The notes below the pieces were generated by a model that saw only the letters and a list, made by a program, of their open reading frames with translations, was not told where the DNA came from and did not search any database. DNA of 64,000 nucleotides, from the NCBI GenBank assembly GCA_003971905.1, contig RSEE01000014.1:806001-870000 (forward strand), in the 5' to 3' direction. Shown piece after piece: positions 11,177 through 23,200 of the stretch. The translations under genes and the position numbers were made by a program. The stretch comes from Moniliella sp. 'wahieum'. Its lineage: Eukaryota > Basidiomycota > Moniliellomycetes > Moniliellales > Moniliellaceae. Positions within the stretch are counted from its first letter, which is position 1. Each line of letters opens with the position of its first letter.

Positions 11177-12044
11177 CCCTGCTGAGATCTCTCGTTTGGT
11201 TTCTTCGCGATACGTACTATTTGTTCCGACTTTTGTTACGACTTTGGCGCCTCCTTCCCCCCTCCCCTCTCGACGATCGACAGAAGTGGTTTCACTCTTT
11301 TCGTCGCATCTTGGTGGTTAGCCCCACTGCCCCTCTCTTACAAACCCCCCACAATTTTTTGGCAAGATGGAGACGTGTGGAATGGGGGGGCAAGGGCGAC
11401 ACGCCAGTGCTGATGTGGCGAATCTGGCACCCTGATTGATGTGGTCAATACCCCCCACGGCGCAACTGCGCCAACCACGTCAGTCCCCTCCTTTCCCCCT
11501 GCTTGTTCCGATTGGGCTGATGAGGAACGTCGAGGATATTGATGAAGGCACGTTGAACGCCATCAAATCGCCCATAGGCGTGAGGCCCGACAGGATAGCG
11601 CCGACCACCAGTCCGCTCAATGCCGCCTCGTGATGCTGGGGATGGGCGAAGCGAGGAACCGCTTTGATGCTTGTATATGTGCTCCGTGCTCCATTTTACT
11701 CGGCCATAACTATAGCTCTCTTGTAAATAACCGGTGGCCTTTTGCCCTTGCTCGTATTGTGGCGCAGCCGCTGATTCCAACCAGAAAGCAAAACGCGCAT
11801 ACAGTGCTGCTGCCTGCGACTTAAAGTTGACGCTCATTTCAAAGCTGCAAGTGGCGCATGCTGTGCTCGGGTTGGGTGCGAGCGGTTCTTATTTCACGCG
11901 TCACGACTCCGCCGGCCCCACTGAAACTGATAGCCGGCATCCGGCTCGCTTCTGTGCGGATTCCGGGGACCAGCGGGGCCTGCTGCTGCTTCATGGCCGC
12001 GCCTGCTCGTCCTTGCGCCCCACCACCGCTCCCCTCCCGCTGCC
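11177..12044. other. Intergenic region, EMP24 to IPP1, with one unassigned frame
   Basis: An 868-bp region between two plus-strand genes. A minus-strand frame at 11445-11837 encodes 130 residues starting with ATG ([20 protein letters not shown]). It resembles no family I know. Its first half has reasonable amino-acid composition, and the second half looks like translated non-coding DNA. It may be a small gene with an intron or chance. A CACGCGTCACG-like motif occurs near 11896. Confidence 0.3.
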
Positions 12045-13038
12045 ATGAGCCCTCCCTCCGATGCTGCCCGCCGCCTGGATGCCACCACCCGCCACTTGAC
12101 CAGGCCGGCCCGCACCTCGGAGTACGCCGTCCATCATGTGGGCGCCGCCCACACCCTCGGTACGTCCTGCCCCGGCCCCGCCCCCCAACTCGCTCCCAAT
12201 GCTTCTCTGACCGCGCCGCCCCAGACTACCGCGTGTTTGTAACCAACGGCCAGGGCCAGGCGGTCTCCCCCTTTCACGACATCCCCCTCTATGCCGATGC
12301 GAGCCAGCGGGTGCTCAACATGGTGGTTGAGATTCCGCGGTGGTCCAATGCCAAGCAGGAAATTAGCAAGTCGGAGCCGCTCAACCCCATTCTCCAAGAT
12401 ACGAAGAAGGGCAAGCTGCGCTTTGTGCCCAACTGCTTCCCCCACAAGGGGTACATTTGGAACTACGGTGCCTTCCCCCAGACCTTTGAGGACCCAGCCC
12501 ATGTCCATCCCGATACCCATGCCAAGGGGGACAACGACCCTCTGGACGTGTGCGAAATTGGACAGCAGGTGGGGCACACGGGCCAGGTCAAGCAGGTCAA
12601 GGTACTGGGTGTGATGGCTCTGCTGACGAGGGCGAAACGGACTGGAAGGTGATTGCGATTGATATCAACGATCCACTCGCGCCCAAGCTCAATGACATTG
12701 ACGATGTCGAGACCCACCTACCGGGCCTGCTTCGCGCTACCCAGGAATGGTTCCGCATCTACAAGATCCCAGATGGCAAGCCGGAGAACCAGTTTGCCTT
12801 TTCGGGCAAGGCAATGAACCGTGCCTACGCCACTGAGATCGTGGATGAATGCTACCAGGCTTGGACTCATCTCGTGGAGGGCAAGTCAGACCGGGGCGAC
12901 ACTTCGATTGCTAATGTGACCCTGACAGGCACTCCTGGCTTTACACCCAACATGCCCGTCCCGGCTGCCAACCCTCAACCACCCGCGCCCATCGACGCTT
13001 CGATCGATAAGTGGTTCTTTGTCTCCCCAAGCAACTAA
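12045..13038 (+). CDS. IPP1: Soluble inorganic pyrophosphatase
   Basis: Family I inorganic pyrophosphatase; hydrolyses pyrophosphate to phosphate and drives biosynthetic reactions in the cytosol. After the start [19 protein letters not shown], the intron at 12160-12224 joins GAAHTL to [20 protein letters not shown]. The core holds [36 protein letters not shown] and the metal-binding signature [13 protein letters not shown]. One base is missing near 12613 between GVMAL and [14 protein letters not shown]. The C-terminus [12 protein letters not shown] ends at TAA, 13036-13038. Length is about 300 residues with a longer N-terminus than yeast IPP1; I see no obvious mitochondrial presequence. Confidence 0.95.
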
Positions 13039-13665
13039 TTGTTGCAAGGATTCAAAAAAGAGAAGTGTATCTGCTGTAGTGCATAAGTCTGTGTAAATGG
13101 AAAGGGGCGGAGGCTTGAACCAAGCTACTCGTCGTCATGAACCATGGGCATGCAGCTCCATCTTATCAAGCAAGTCGTCGGCAAGAGGAATGGTAGATGC
13201 ACCATCGTCATTCCACTCCGATTCGCCATCAGTGTTGATCCCTCCATCCTTTTCGGGGGGACGTCAGGTCCTTCAACCCTGACCATGACATCCAGCAGCT
13301 CACGGTGACCAGCGTCGCGGCCCCCCCGTTTGCGCTCTTCCCGTGCCTATTCATTCGCCGTGTCGGCGACGGTCACTGCCTTGGCAAAATAAAGACAGGA
13401 ATGAAAATCTGTTCAACCGGCATCAGTTGACCTCGTCCATCCCCACATGCATCCTCCTGCTTTCGTAGAGTAGCACCAAAAGTAGTGGTCGCCGGGTCCT
13501 GCCGCTGGACCAGTCTGACTAGCCACTATAAGTAACTACCTACTTCGGAGCCCACCTGGCTTCCCTACCTACAGTGGACCGGGGAAGCACAGTCGCAGCA
13601 TCAAGTTCAAGTTACCAGAACGCAGTAGCCGAGGGAGGTTCCAGAAAGCATGCTCATCCGAACGG
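13039..13665. other. Convergent intergenic region, IPP1 and mitochondrial bL32
   Basis: A 627-bp gap between the 3' ends of IPP1 (plus) and MRPL32 (minus). No supported gene was found. It presumably carries both 3' UTRs. Confidence 0.45.
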
Positions 13666-14289
13666 CTAGTGTTGGCGTGGTGAGGTGTCCTTGGGCGCGG
13701 CGATCTTGTCCTGTTGTTGCTTGGACATCAATTGAGGCTTGCCCGTTGCCGGCTCGATGGGGAGGTGACCGATTTGCTCCAGCAACACATCCCGCTCCTT
13801 GTTCGACCGGCCAAATTCGAGCTTTTGCCAGCGGTTGATCTGGCTAAAGCAGTATTCGCAAAGGTGGTGCATCCGCTTTGGCTTTCCACATCCAGGGCAA
13901 TGCACAAGCGCTGGAAACAGAGTAGGGTGAGCATCCAATCAACTCTCTGCAGTAGCAACGTTCGCAGAGGCACAGGGGCAAGACATACCAACGGTGGGGT
14001 ACAACTTGGAGTTGGCCGAGTTGCGGGTACGAGTCATTTTGTGCGAGTTCTTTTGCTTCTGGACACCCTTCAGCAGGCCATCCCACGCCAACGCATCCTG
14101 CTCGGGCGCAGGCGTGGCGTGGTGCACGTGGTCGCAGCCAGGCGCAGCAAGGGCGGGGGCCAGGCCGTGCGGGGTCGGAGGCGGCGGCGGGAGATTAGGC
14201 AACCGGAGCGCAACCGACACGGACGATCCGGTCCATTTGACGTGGACCGTCGTTTGGGCCAGCACCTGGCTCAGCCTTGACAGCGACAT
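13666..14289 (-). CDS. MRPL32: Mitochondrial large-subunit ribosomal protein bL32m
   Basis: Zinc-binding protein of the mitochondrial 54S subunit. The L32 core is split by a 78-bp intron (13911-13988). Exon 1 holds DGLLKGVQKQKNSHKMTRTR. Exon 2 holds the zinc site VHCPGCGKPKRMHHLCEYCF, which has the C-x2-C..C-x2-C arrangement of L32. The N-terminus MSLSRLSQVLAQTTVHVKW, with few acidic residues, suits a mitochondrial presequence. Reading is continuous across the splice with no frame break, unlike most neighbours. The stop TAG is at 13666-13668. The gene is on the same strand as the F-box and COQ3 genes upstream of it. Confidence 0.9.
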
Positions 14290-14685
14290 GGTTGATGGTG
14301 GGAAGGAGGTCGGCCGGAGGCGTCGGCCGCTCGCCCAGCTCGCCTGGGGAGGGTTAGACCAATCGGACCTCAGAAGAACACCCGTTCCGCACACAGGAGT
14401 AATATTCCGCTGCCTGAAATTGCAATCGACGGGTAGTACATAAGAGCCTCGATTCAATGTTTCATTGTGGATGGGTGGCCAGTAACTAGTAACTAGCCGA
14501 TGATATGGTGACCGTTTTTTCGTCCCTCGACAGACAAGATCAGGTCCTGCATCGAGCCATTACCAGCGTCTCTCCCAGCGCTCGCTGTGTTTCTCGGAAG
14601 GGTCATGCATGGTTGGCCTACTGGGTTATACAACGCTAGGCCACATCTGCGATCCTGGGTTGTAGGCCACATAAGTTAGAGGGCA
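14290..14685. other. Intergenic region upstream of MRPL32
   Basis: A 396-bp gap between two minus-strand genes. It contains an AGTAACTAGTAACTAG copy (14481-14496) of the motif seen near 919 and 56501. No gene was seen. Confidence 0.45.
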
Positions 14686-16253
14686 TCAGCCAAAAATAGA
14701 GACATCGAGACCAGCGCCAAAGTCACGGACACAGAGAACCCCATTCTTGCCGCCAGTGACCACTTTGGATATGGACGTATCCACACAGAGCAGGCCATAG
14801 GGGAGCGCAGCAGCGTAAACACTGGGCTCCGTTCTCCGACCCGCCATAGATGGGTGCGTCCATCATAGCCAGCCGAGACGAACTGCTCGTTCTTGGGACA
14901 CCGCCAGCGCACGAATGATGCCTTGGTGGCCTCCTTCCCACTCGTGCTCCTCGTCGCCCTTTCGGGTTAGGATGACACCATGGGACGATCCAAGGAAAAT
15001 ATGCCCCGATCCAGATGCGACACAGGTTGGTACATGGCTGCACTCATACACGCTCCCCACCTCCATGCCTGACTCCACTTGCCAACGCGAAAGTATTTTG
15101 CTTGATGAAGCGGTGACCACTTCGTCGGGTGCATCGCCCAAAATGCAAGCCCCATTGATGGCTCGGCCATGGGAGTAGGTAGCCGTCTGTTGGTACCCAT
15201 CCTTGCGGAACACACGGGCCAGGCCATCCCTACAACAAGTAACGAGGTAAGTCTGGTTCATCACACATCGAGGACTTTGTCAGGATGCTCCAAGACGTGA
15301 AGGATCAGGTCCTCTGGTGGTGCCATGGGCTCCGACAGCATCTTGACATAGTCCCACACGATCACCTTTCCATCCGACCCCGCCGAATAAAGCTTGCCCT
15401 CATGCCCATCCAGACGCACACGGAGCACACTTCCCGTGTGCACCATCGCTTCAAAGATGACCTTGCTCGTACCACAATCCCAAATCCGAACCGACCGATC
15501 CCGCGCGCCACTGATGATCAACGGGCATTCCGGCGTGATCAGACGACTTCTCCAGAGGCCTGCGGAGAAGCAAGATGGCCGGCCGATGCCAACCAGCGCC
15601 AGGGGTTCCCTTGAGCATCCGCGCCATCGTCAATCTCCGCCGTGTAGATGGCCCGTTTGGACACGTCCTCTACCGCATTCTCTGTGCAAAACGATTCTGG
15701 CGGCTGGAATTGACTTGGGATCACAGCATCCGGACGGTCCCTTGGTCCGGCTGCGGCCAAGGGAACCGCGTTGGGCTCAGCTTCGAAGGCGGCTTGTCAA
15801 TCGCATGCCATCGATGTTCGAGGGCGAAACGGGCCGTGTAGAGGCGGTACCAGTCAACCTGGCCGAGGTAGCAAGACACCTCGCCCGGCTCCAACGAATG
15901 TCCATGCCAGGAGGAACGGAGAAAGTAGGGGAACGCAGCGTGCATGTCGCCCCCCGCCGCCGCCACTTTGCTGGCCAAGATGGCCTCGGCGTCCCCCGGA
16001 CCCGCCAAAAGCGGAGATAGAGGTTCTTCCACAGCGAGTTGTCGAACACCAGGTATTTCCACCCTTTGCATACCCGCGCTGCTGTCCACAGTTCAAACAC
16101 ATCTAGGCTGCCCAGAGCCGTCAAGATGGTAAGCCACACCTCGGGGGGAGCCGGGTTAGAGGGCCCGGCCCATCCGGCGGAGCAGGGCTGGCACTGGTAG
16201 CCACAGAGTGCCCTAATCGATTGGGGGCATGGCGAGACTCCATCCGCACTCAC
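14686..16253 (-). CDS. F-box and WD40-repeat protein (SCF-type substrate adaptor)
   Basis: The N-terminal third contains an F-box (PPEVWLTILTALGSLDVFEL, then VCKGWKYLVFDNSLWKNLY), which in this family binds Skp1. WD40 repeats follow: ISGARDRSVRIWD, GHEGKLYSAGSDGKVIVWDY, TYLVTCCRDGLARVFRKDGY, ILSRWQVESGMEVGSVYEC and SAGYDGRTHLWRVGE. The chain ends VVTGGKNGVLCVRDFG and stops at 14686. The layout suggests a ubiquitin-ligase adaptor recognising phosphorylated substrates. I cannot say which (Fbw7, Pof1 and Met30 types share it). At least six one-base shifts interrupt it. The start is unclear: the region near 16253 begins with GTG and may lie in an intron, so the true ATG may be further upstream. 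Confidence 0.75.
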
Positions 16254-16643
16254 GCCAATCGAAAGAGACCAAGGTAACGGTGGCTGGAGTTGTTCAGCTC
16301 TGGGGTAAGGCCTAAGGGCCAGGGCTTGCTCGGGGGTGGAAGCGCAGCTCGCAGCAAGGCACCTCCCATAACCAGATTGATTTCAACTTTCATTTCACCT
16401 GGCCTTGCACCTTGGGCCACGACAGGACGCCGACGGCCTCAGATGCGGCGGTCCAAGGTTCTATCTGCACATTGAGTAGCAGTCTGCCGCCGCCCCTGCC
16501 ACCCACCCATCATGTCTATGCCATTGTCACGGCGCTCACCGAGGTAGGCAGGGAGCGCAGCGCTGCGTTCAAAGTTCAAACGGCGATGGGCAAGGAGATG
16601 CCCAAACAGAAGATAGTTCGGGTCATTAAGGTTGACTTTGGCA
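16254..16643. other. Gap between the F-box/WD40 gene and COQ3
   Basis: A 390-bp stretch between two minus-strand genes, containing the promoter and perhaps a missed 5' exon of the F-box gene. No other gene was seen. Confidence 0.35.
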
Positions 16644-17674
16644 TCAGGCATCCAGGGGCTTCCGGATCCAAAAGACATAGTTGCACTGCTCGGCCAAAGA
16701 GCAGTCGCGCGGGCCAGGTCCCACGTATGTTTCCAGGGAACATAGATGATTCCTCTTGTTTCGTACTGCAGACGCTGAGGAATCTGCAGGGCCAGCGGGG
16801 ATTGGTGCCATCCGAGCCCCTTGGTAAAGTAGGGTCAGCTGGTCTGGGTCCACATACTGGGCCCAGTGATGGGTGCCAGGCGTGGCAAGCCGCAGCACAT
16901 TTTCAGCCATGGCGATGGTCAAAAACCAAGACAAGGGCGTTTTGGCAATCGTACTCATAAAAATATGACCGCCAGGTTTGGCCAGCGCAGCCAGGGTGCG
17001 CACGAAGGATTCGGGATCGGCCACATGCTCGACCACTTCCATGGATGCCACCACATCAAATTGCTCTCCGCGCGCCAAGACTGCCTCGGCCGTGCCATGC
17101 TCATAGCGAAGCGTGATTCGGGTCCTGATAACTCTGGATCCCGCGCGGCATGCTCCGAGGCAATAGCAATGTTGGACGCAGTCGCGTCAATGCCCAACGT
17201 CTTGCCTCCCAAACGGGCCAAGGACTGCAACAGAGGTGTCTCCAGTCAGCCTACGATACGAAACATCAAAAAAGGGGAGACACACACCTCGCTCAAGAGA
17301 CCACCACCGCACCCACATCAATCACATCCTTGCCTTGGAGAAAGCGGGTGGGGAAGAGGGCGTCCGAGCCATCGTGGCCTTGCTGGCTAGCACGCAACGC
17401 ATCTTCATACTGGGCCGTCTCCTCCATCTTTTGGCGGATAAATTGGACACGCGAAGGGTTCATGACGTGCAGCAGGCCAAATTCGCCCTTTTCGTTCCAC
17501 CACTCGGACGACAGGCGGAGAAAAATGCTGAATCTCACTGTCCCGCACCGAAGATGGGGCACTGGCGGCGGTGCTCAGGGGGCGCAGGCACGAGGGGATA
17601 CGGGCGACAGACACAAGAGAGGGGCGAGAGGGAAGGCGCGGCCGCAGAAGGCATGCTGCTCTTGGGCTGGCCAT
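16644..17674 (-). CDS. COQ3: Ubiquinone biosynthesis O-methyltransferase
   Basis: Mitochondrial SAM-dependent methyltransferase performing both O-methylations of coenzyme Q synthesis. The start MASPRAACLLRPRLPSRPSL is an Arg/Ser-rich mitochondrial presequence. EWWNEKGEFGLLHVMNPSRV is a COQ3/UbiG family signature. The SAM motif DVGCGGGLLSE can be read if one T is restored near 17307. SLARLGGKTLGIDATASNIA, FDVVASMEVVEHVADPESFV and GGHIFMSTIAKTPLSWFLTI follow the 63-bp intron (17225-17287). Other one-base shifts lie near 17515 (after EIQHFS) and near 17110. The end CNYVFWIRKPLDA stops at 16644. The identity is secure. Confidence 0.93.
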
Positions 17675-18380
17675 GATGGGCAGGGAGGGGATGGTTGGAG
17701 TGGGCCGCCGCTGGTCCGCGCGCAGGTACTGTTTCGACTTGGCCTAGCTTGAAGCTTGAAGCTTGAAGCTTCAAGTTGAAGAGCTGGAAAGGCGTGCAAT
17801 CGGAGCAGCGGCTCAGCGTTGATTATGTCATCCAACGAAACATTGCACCTTGCTGTCTGAGCGGGAGATGTCCAGGAGACGGGCCGGGAGGACCAGAAAA
17901 GCACGAGGTGGGGGGTGGATGGATGGGGAGGTGAGCCGGTGGGGCTGGGAGGTCTGGGCGTGAGGAGCTGACGGCGCAGGCCGCGTGCGGTGCCTCTGCG
18001 GGTTGGGGTCGGCGGGCCTAAGCTGGTGGGCGCACAGCGGCAGGAGGGAGCGAGCTGACACATGCGTGTCGGCCCGAACACTGCTGCTATCCGGATTTGG
18101 TATGGGCCACGAGCCAATGCGGCGGTAAGCGTAACGCGCTGACGCAGGTAATACCCGCTGCCTGGGCCATGGCCGATGGCCGATCCTGCCCGGCACCCAC
18201 TTCCACCCCCAGCCCGCCTGCCCACCAACCCGCTGCACCCGGCCCGTGCTTGGGCCGATTCTCCCCCTGCCCCACTACCCCGGCCTGTCCTCTCTGCCTC
18301 GGTGTCTTGCCCCATCGCATCCACACCTCCCTTGTCCTTTCCTCCTTTCGTCCAACCCCACGCCCTCCCACTTCCATCAA
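17675..18380. promoter_or_regulatory. Divergent promoter region, COQ3 and IDP1
   Basis: A 706-bp gap between diverging genes. Near the COQ3 side lies a HindIII-type palindromic run, GCTTGAAGCTTGAAGCTTGA and onward (17747-17779), which can fold on itself. Related GAAGCTTCAAG copies occur elsewhere. The IDP1 side is pyrimidine-rich (CCTCCCTTGTCC.., about 18325-18375), as often seen before fungal transcription starts. Confidence 0.5.
17747..17779. repeat. Self-complementary GAAGCTT repeat
   Basis: Three to four tandem TGAAGCT units ending in an inverted copy (GAAGCTTCAAG) make this stretch self-complementary. Shorter relatives are at about 26707-26720, 32513-32528 and 51741-51755, all outside genes. 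Confidence 0.7.
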
Positions 18381-19764
18381 ATGTCCCCTACTTGTGAGTA
18401 TCACTGTCCTTTTGCTACGCCGTGCCCCGCTGATCTCTCCCCGGGTTTGTCTGCAAGTCACCAAGATCAAGGTCCAGCGCCCCGTCGTCGAGCTCGACGG
18501 GGATGAAATGACAGTACGTTTCGCGTTTCATCTACCCTCGCCCCCACGTTGCCCCATCACTCTAACCACGCCCCTTTCGTGTCCGCGTGCAGCGCATATT
18601 TGGCAGAAGATCCGCCAAGATCTGATCTTGCCTTACCTCGACATTGACCTCAAGTACTACGACTGAGCATCACCTCGCGCGATGCCACCAACGATCAGAT
18701 CACCATCGATGCGCCAATGCCATCAAGAAGCACTCGGTTGGTGTCAAGTGCGCCACCATTACCCCTGACGAGGCTCGGGTCAAGGAGTTTGGTTGAAAAA
18801 GATGTGGCTCTCGCCCAACGGGACCATCCGCAACATTCTCGGCGGCACCGTCTTTCGCGAGCCGATTGTGCTGAACAAGATCCCCAAACCTGTGCCAGGA
18901 TGGAGGAACCGATTTGCATTGGTCGCCATGCGTTTGGGGATCAGTACCGCTGCGTCAACGCAGTGATTGATGGACCAGGAAATTGACCATGACGTTCGAA
19001 GGTGTCGATGGAAAGAAGACAGAGTGGCCCGTCTACGATTACCCCTCTCAGGGCGGCGTGGCGATGAGCATGTACAACACGACCGAGTCGATGAGGCTTT
19101 GCCCATGCTTCGTTCAAGATGGCCCTCAGCAAAAAGATGCCACTGTACCTGGCCACCAAGAACACCATTCTTAAAGCGTACGATGGCAAAGTCAAGGACA
19201 CGTTCCAGGCCATTTACGAGGCCGAATACAAGGTCGAATTTGAGAAACTCGGGTTGTGGTACGAGCACCGCCTGATTGACGATATGGTCGCCCAGGCCAT
19301 CAAGGGCAAGGGGGGTTCGTATGGGCATGCAAGAACTACGACGGAGACGTCTTGTCGGATATTGTGGCCCAAGGGTTTGGTTCGTTGGGCATGATGACCT
19401 CGGAACTGATCACGCCCGATGGCCTGACGATGGAATCCGAGGCGCACACGGAACGGTGACGAGGCACTACCGCCTGCACCAAGAGGGCAAGGAGACTTCG
19501 ACCAACAGCGTTGCCTCCATCTACGCCTGGTCGCGCGGGCTCAAATTCCGAGGCCAGTTGGACGGGAACGGAAAGCTGATCCAGTTTGCGCAGTTGCTCG
19601 AGGACGCATGCATCCATACCATCGACAAGGACAATGTCGTGACCAAGGATCTGGCCTTGATCATGAAGGGCAAAGCCATGGTCCGGGAGGACTATGTTAC
19701 CACCGAGGGCTTCCTCGACCACGTGGCCAAAGTGCTCCATGCCAAGTGTTGGCCGCGAATTTGA
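18381..19764 (+). CDS. IDP1: NADP-dependent isocitrate dehydrogenase
   Basis: Oxidative decarboxylation of isocitrate to 2-oxoglutarate with NADPH production. Modelled exons are 18381-18393 (13 nt, MSPT), 18458-18513 ([19 protein letters not shown]) and 18593 onward. Eukaryotic NADP-IDH signatures include [50 protein letters not shown] and [40 protein letters not shown] and [20 protein letters not shown] follow. There is no presequence, so a cytosolic (or peroxisomal) isoform is likely. Around ten one-base shifts interrupt exon 3, the densest set in the window. The last residues before the TGA at 19762 (KCWPRI) may be out of frame. The mitochondrial NAD enzyme is excluded by the [16 protein letters not shown] region. 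Confidence 0.92.
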
Positions 19765-20241
19765 CGGCCCCACAGCGAAGTTGTAACGTTTCTCACGCCT
19801 AGACGGCGATATAATGGATGCATTTTCTTTCCATGTGGGGGGTGGCCAACTGGTGTCGGCTTGCGCATGTGCCTCCTTCGACAGACTCATCTCGTGTGCT
19901 TGTCTTGCACGCTCCGACGCGAGTGCAAGTAGGAGCCAGATGCGACTGCCCAGGGGGCATTGATTGATGTGAGCGAGCACCGGGCGATGGCACCGGTTCA
20001 ACTGGTGCTGCCAACCCGTTCCGCCGCCGCCCAACTCCGCCGGTGGCTCCGCATTCGGTGCAGGCGCTGCTGTCCCGCCGATGGCGCGACACGGGCCGTG
20101 CCGCTGAGGTGCCCTACCCGGCCGCGCTAGGGTTGCCCTGAGCGCTCCAGGCGGCGGGCGTGGGTGCTGCATGTCAGGGGGATGTGGGGGGCTGCCGGCC
20201 CGCCCGCCGCCACCCGACCACCTCCGCCCCCCACGGTGGCG
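19765..20241. other. Intergenic region between IDP1 and BUD6
   Basis: A 477-bp stretch between two plus-strand genes. Frames are short and overlapping, and no gene is recognised. It contains the BUD6 promoter. Confidence 0.4.
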
Positions 20242-23200
20242 ATGAGCGTCCCCGACGATCCGGCCGCCGCGCGCCCGCCCGCGCCTCCCCCCATGCCACC
20301 CACATGCGCTTCTCCTCCTCCCACATGGAGTCCTCCGTCACGCGCCTCCTCGTCGCAACCAAGATGCTGCTCGAGAGCCTGACCAAGTGGGCCGCCGGCG
20401 CCTGCAGCGAGGAGCATGTCAGCGACATCTATGTCCGCCTCGGCAACGACTTCAACGCCGCCCGCCTTGCGTTTGGGTCCTACGGCATCTCCATGGCCGA
20501 CTCGAGTCTGTGCCCGACGATCTGCGCGCCTGTCTCGAGGCATGCCTGTCCGAAGAGGCTTCTCAGGCCGCCCTCGATCACCATCTGCCCCAAGTGCGGG
20601 AGATTGTGGTGGGTCTGTTGCAGGGCCTCAAGTCGAAACAGGCGCTCTACAAGGAGTACCTTTTCCTCCCGTCAGTCGCGCAACGCGCTTCCATCGACCT
20701 CCCCTCACGCCTCCGCTTCTGCGCATTCGCACCACGCCACGCAAAGGTCCACGTCCAACGTCTCCTCCCGCTCTGCCGTCGGCTGCTGCACCGCCCTCCT
20801 CTGCATCCATGATGGCCTCGGATGTCCAGGCGGCGCGGCGCGAGTCGTATCAGCTTCTCGACAGGCTCATCACAGCCGCTCCAGCACGTCTGGCGACGCG
20901 TCCGCTCGCCGCAGCGTCATGGGTCCCCGTTCGCCCCCCGACATGACGCGCCATCAGTCGGCCCAGCAACCCGCTTTTCCGGCGCCGCCCAACCCGCCCA
21001 CCTGGAGCGGCACACTCTGGTAGATGAGGCAATGCCCCCATATCCTGCCCCCTCTGGGACTAGCCCCCCCGGGCGGGATAAGACGCTGCCGCCACCACCG
21101 CCAGGGCAGGCCCTTCGCGTCATACCTCCTCAGCGTCCATGTCCTCAGTTTCGGTGGCGCGCACCCGGCGTGCCCACCACCAGCACTCGTCTTCCTCTCT
21201 CTCGACTACCCACTCGGTTCGGGGCCGGTCGCCTCTGCCAACGATCGAGGCAGACATGCCGATGTCCTTCCCCCGCACACCTGAACCGGAAGACGATGGG
21301 TCGGACCCATCTCTGCGTGCCCTCAAATCGCGCGATGCACTAGAGCGGCGTGCATCCAAACGATTCTCGGCGTATACCCTTAACAAGATGGGCATCTCTC
21401 CCTCGGGCTTCAATAACATGAGTCCAACGGCCAAACGTAGTACACGGGCTCAGACGGCACCCAACATGCCTGATCTGTCACCTCAAAAGCTCACTTCCAC
21501 CCTGCCCGAGGTGCCTGGCCCCCAAGAGCCTATTCCCGCGCTGCCTTCCTCAGGAACAGCGGTCTCGCCAGGACCATTTGCTCGTGGCCCAAGAGTGCCA
21601 AGCGACAACCATCCATCAGCAGTGCCGGTTTGCCTTCTTCCATTCCTGGCCCTGGAGCTGAAACGCTGCCTGAGGCAGCTCGCGTGCTCCCCACCATTGG
21701 GATGGAAGATGCATCCCCTCCTCTTCCTGCTCCAACAACTGACGAACCTGCTTCGCTGGGATCGGAGGAGACTGACTCTTCCGATCCCACTCCTTTCTCC
21801 ACCCTCCCTTCCGATGGCACTTCACCAGAAGGCCAATCTCCCCTTCCCACTCTGGCCGCTGAAGCTGGGGCGACACCCAAGGCCTTTGACCACCCTGACC
21901 TTTCCCCGGCCGAGACGCTTCATTCGATCGATGTATTTGTTCAGCTCGGCCGGCTGACCAAGAAGGCACCTTGAATCTGGAGCCAGACTCGCCTTTGACC
22001 ATTGCGCGACTCCGGATGTTGTTTGTCGATCGGTTTGGCTACTCTCCTGGGCAAGACGATTTCCCTCCCATCTACATCAAAGACCCGTCCACCGGCGTCG
22101 AATACGAATTGGAGGACTTGAACGATGTTCTTTCGGGCACACTTTTGACGCTCAATATTGATTGTAAGGTACCCTGCTCTCACTCACAGTATCATTGCTA
22201 ACTTTGCATGGACAGCGTTGGACCAAGTACGCCAGCACCTCGATGTTTCACTGGGAACGCTTACGCGTGAACTCCGCGAGCTCAAGGCGGCCTTCAATGA
22301 ACAGAAGGAGCGAGCACGGGAGGTCCCGACCAGTCAACAGCTCCAACTCTTACTCTCGAGCAAGTAGCAATGGCAGTTTGCCCTCGGAACTGTTGTCGGG
22401 GCCAATGGGGGCAACCCCTTAGCGCGAACGAGCCCTCGCCCGAGAAAAGATCTCCAATGAGGACTTTGCGCAGCGGGGCAGCGGGTCGCACTACTAGCTC
22501 GTTCCGCTACCGTTTCGCGTCCGTCCCCGAAAAATGAAAAGGATGGAGACCCGACGGCTTCCGCCGCCGTCGCTGCCGACGCATCCAGCTCTGAGGCGGT
22601 GGCAGCGACTGAGGAGCCTGGGTCCAACTCGATCGTCTTGTCGGGCACTGCAATGGCCGAAGACCTCCAGCGGCAGTTTGAAGCGGTCCAGGGGTTACGT
22701 CAAGAGATGGCCGTGATGAAACAAGTCCAGCGGGAATTTAGTGGCGACGTGGGCGGCCTGTTGCGTGATTGCGGGAGCAAAACCAGCGGGTGCGGGCGCT
22801 CGTGTCCCAAGATGCTCCGGTCCAGCGTTCTTTTATTGAAGCGGGCAAGGTGCAGGTCGATACACAATCGCAAGAGGTTTTGACGTTGGTAGAGGACCTG
22901 CAAGATACGGTGGATGATCTCAAGATGGACGTGATCCAGCGCAAGGTAACCCCCGTCCTCAGGCGCTCAAGAAGATCCATGCCGACATTGCCGCGGCCAC
23001 GCAAGGACTCGAGCAGCTGGAGCGCTATGTTCAGTCGGTCAAGCCGGCTTGGAAGAAGACGTGGGAACAGGAGCTCAAGGTGATTGTTGAAGAGCAAGAA
23101 TTCCTTCGGCACCAAGAAGGGTTGATTATGGACCTTCGCGACGACCAGTCTGCTTTGCAAGACGTGTTTGACCAGATCCAAAAGGTTCTTCGTCTCCGCT

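Noticed and set aside
11445-11837. 130-codon minus-strand frame as a real gene
   Set aside because: No homology recognised and the second half looks random; kept only as a note in the intergenic entry.
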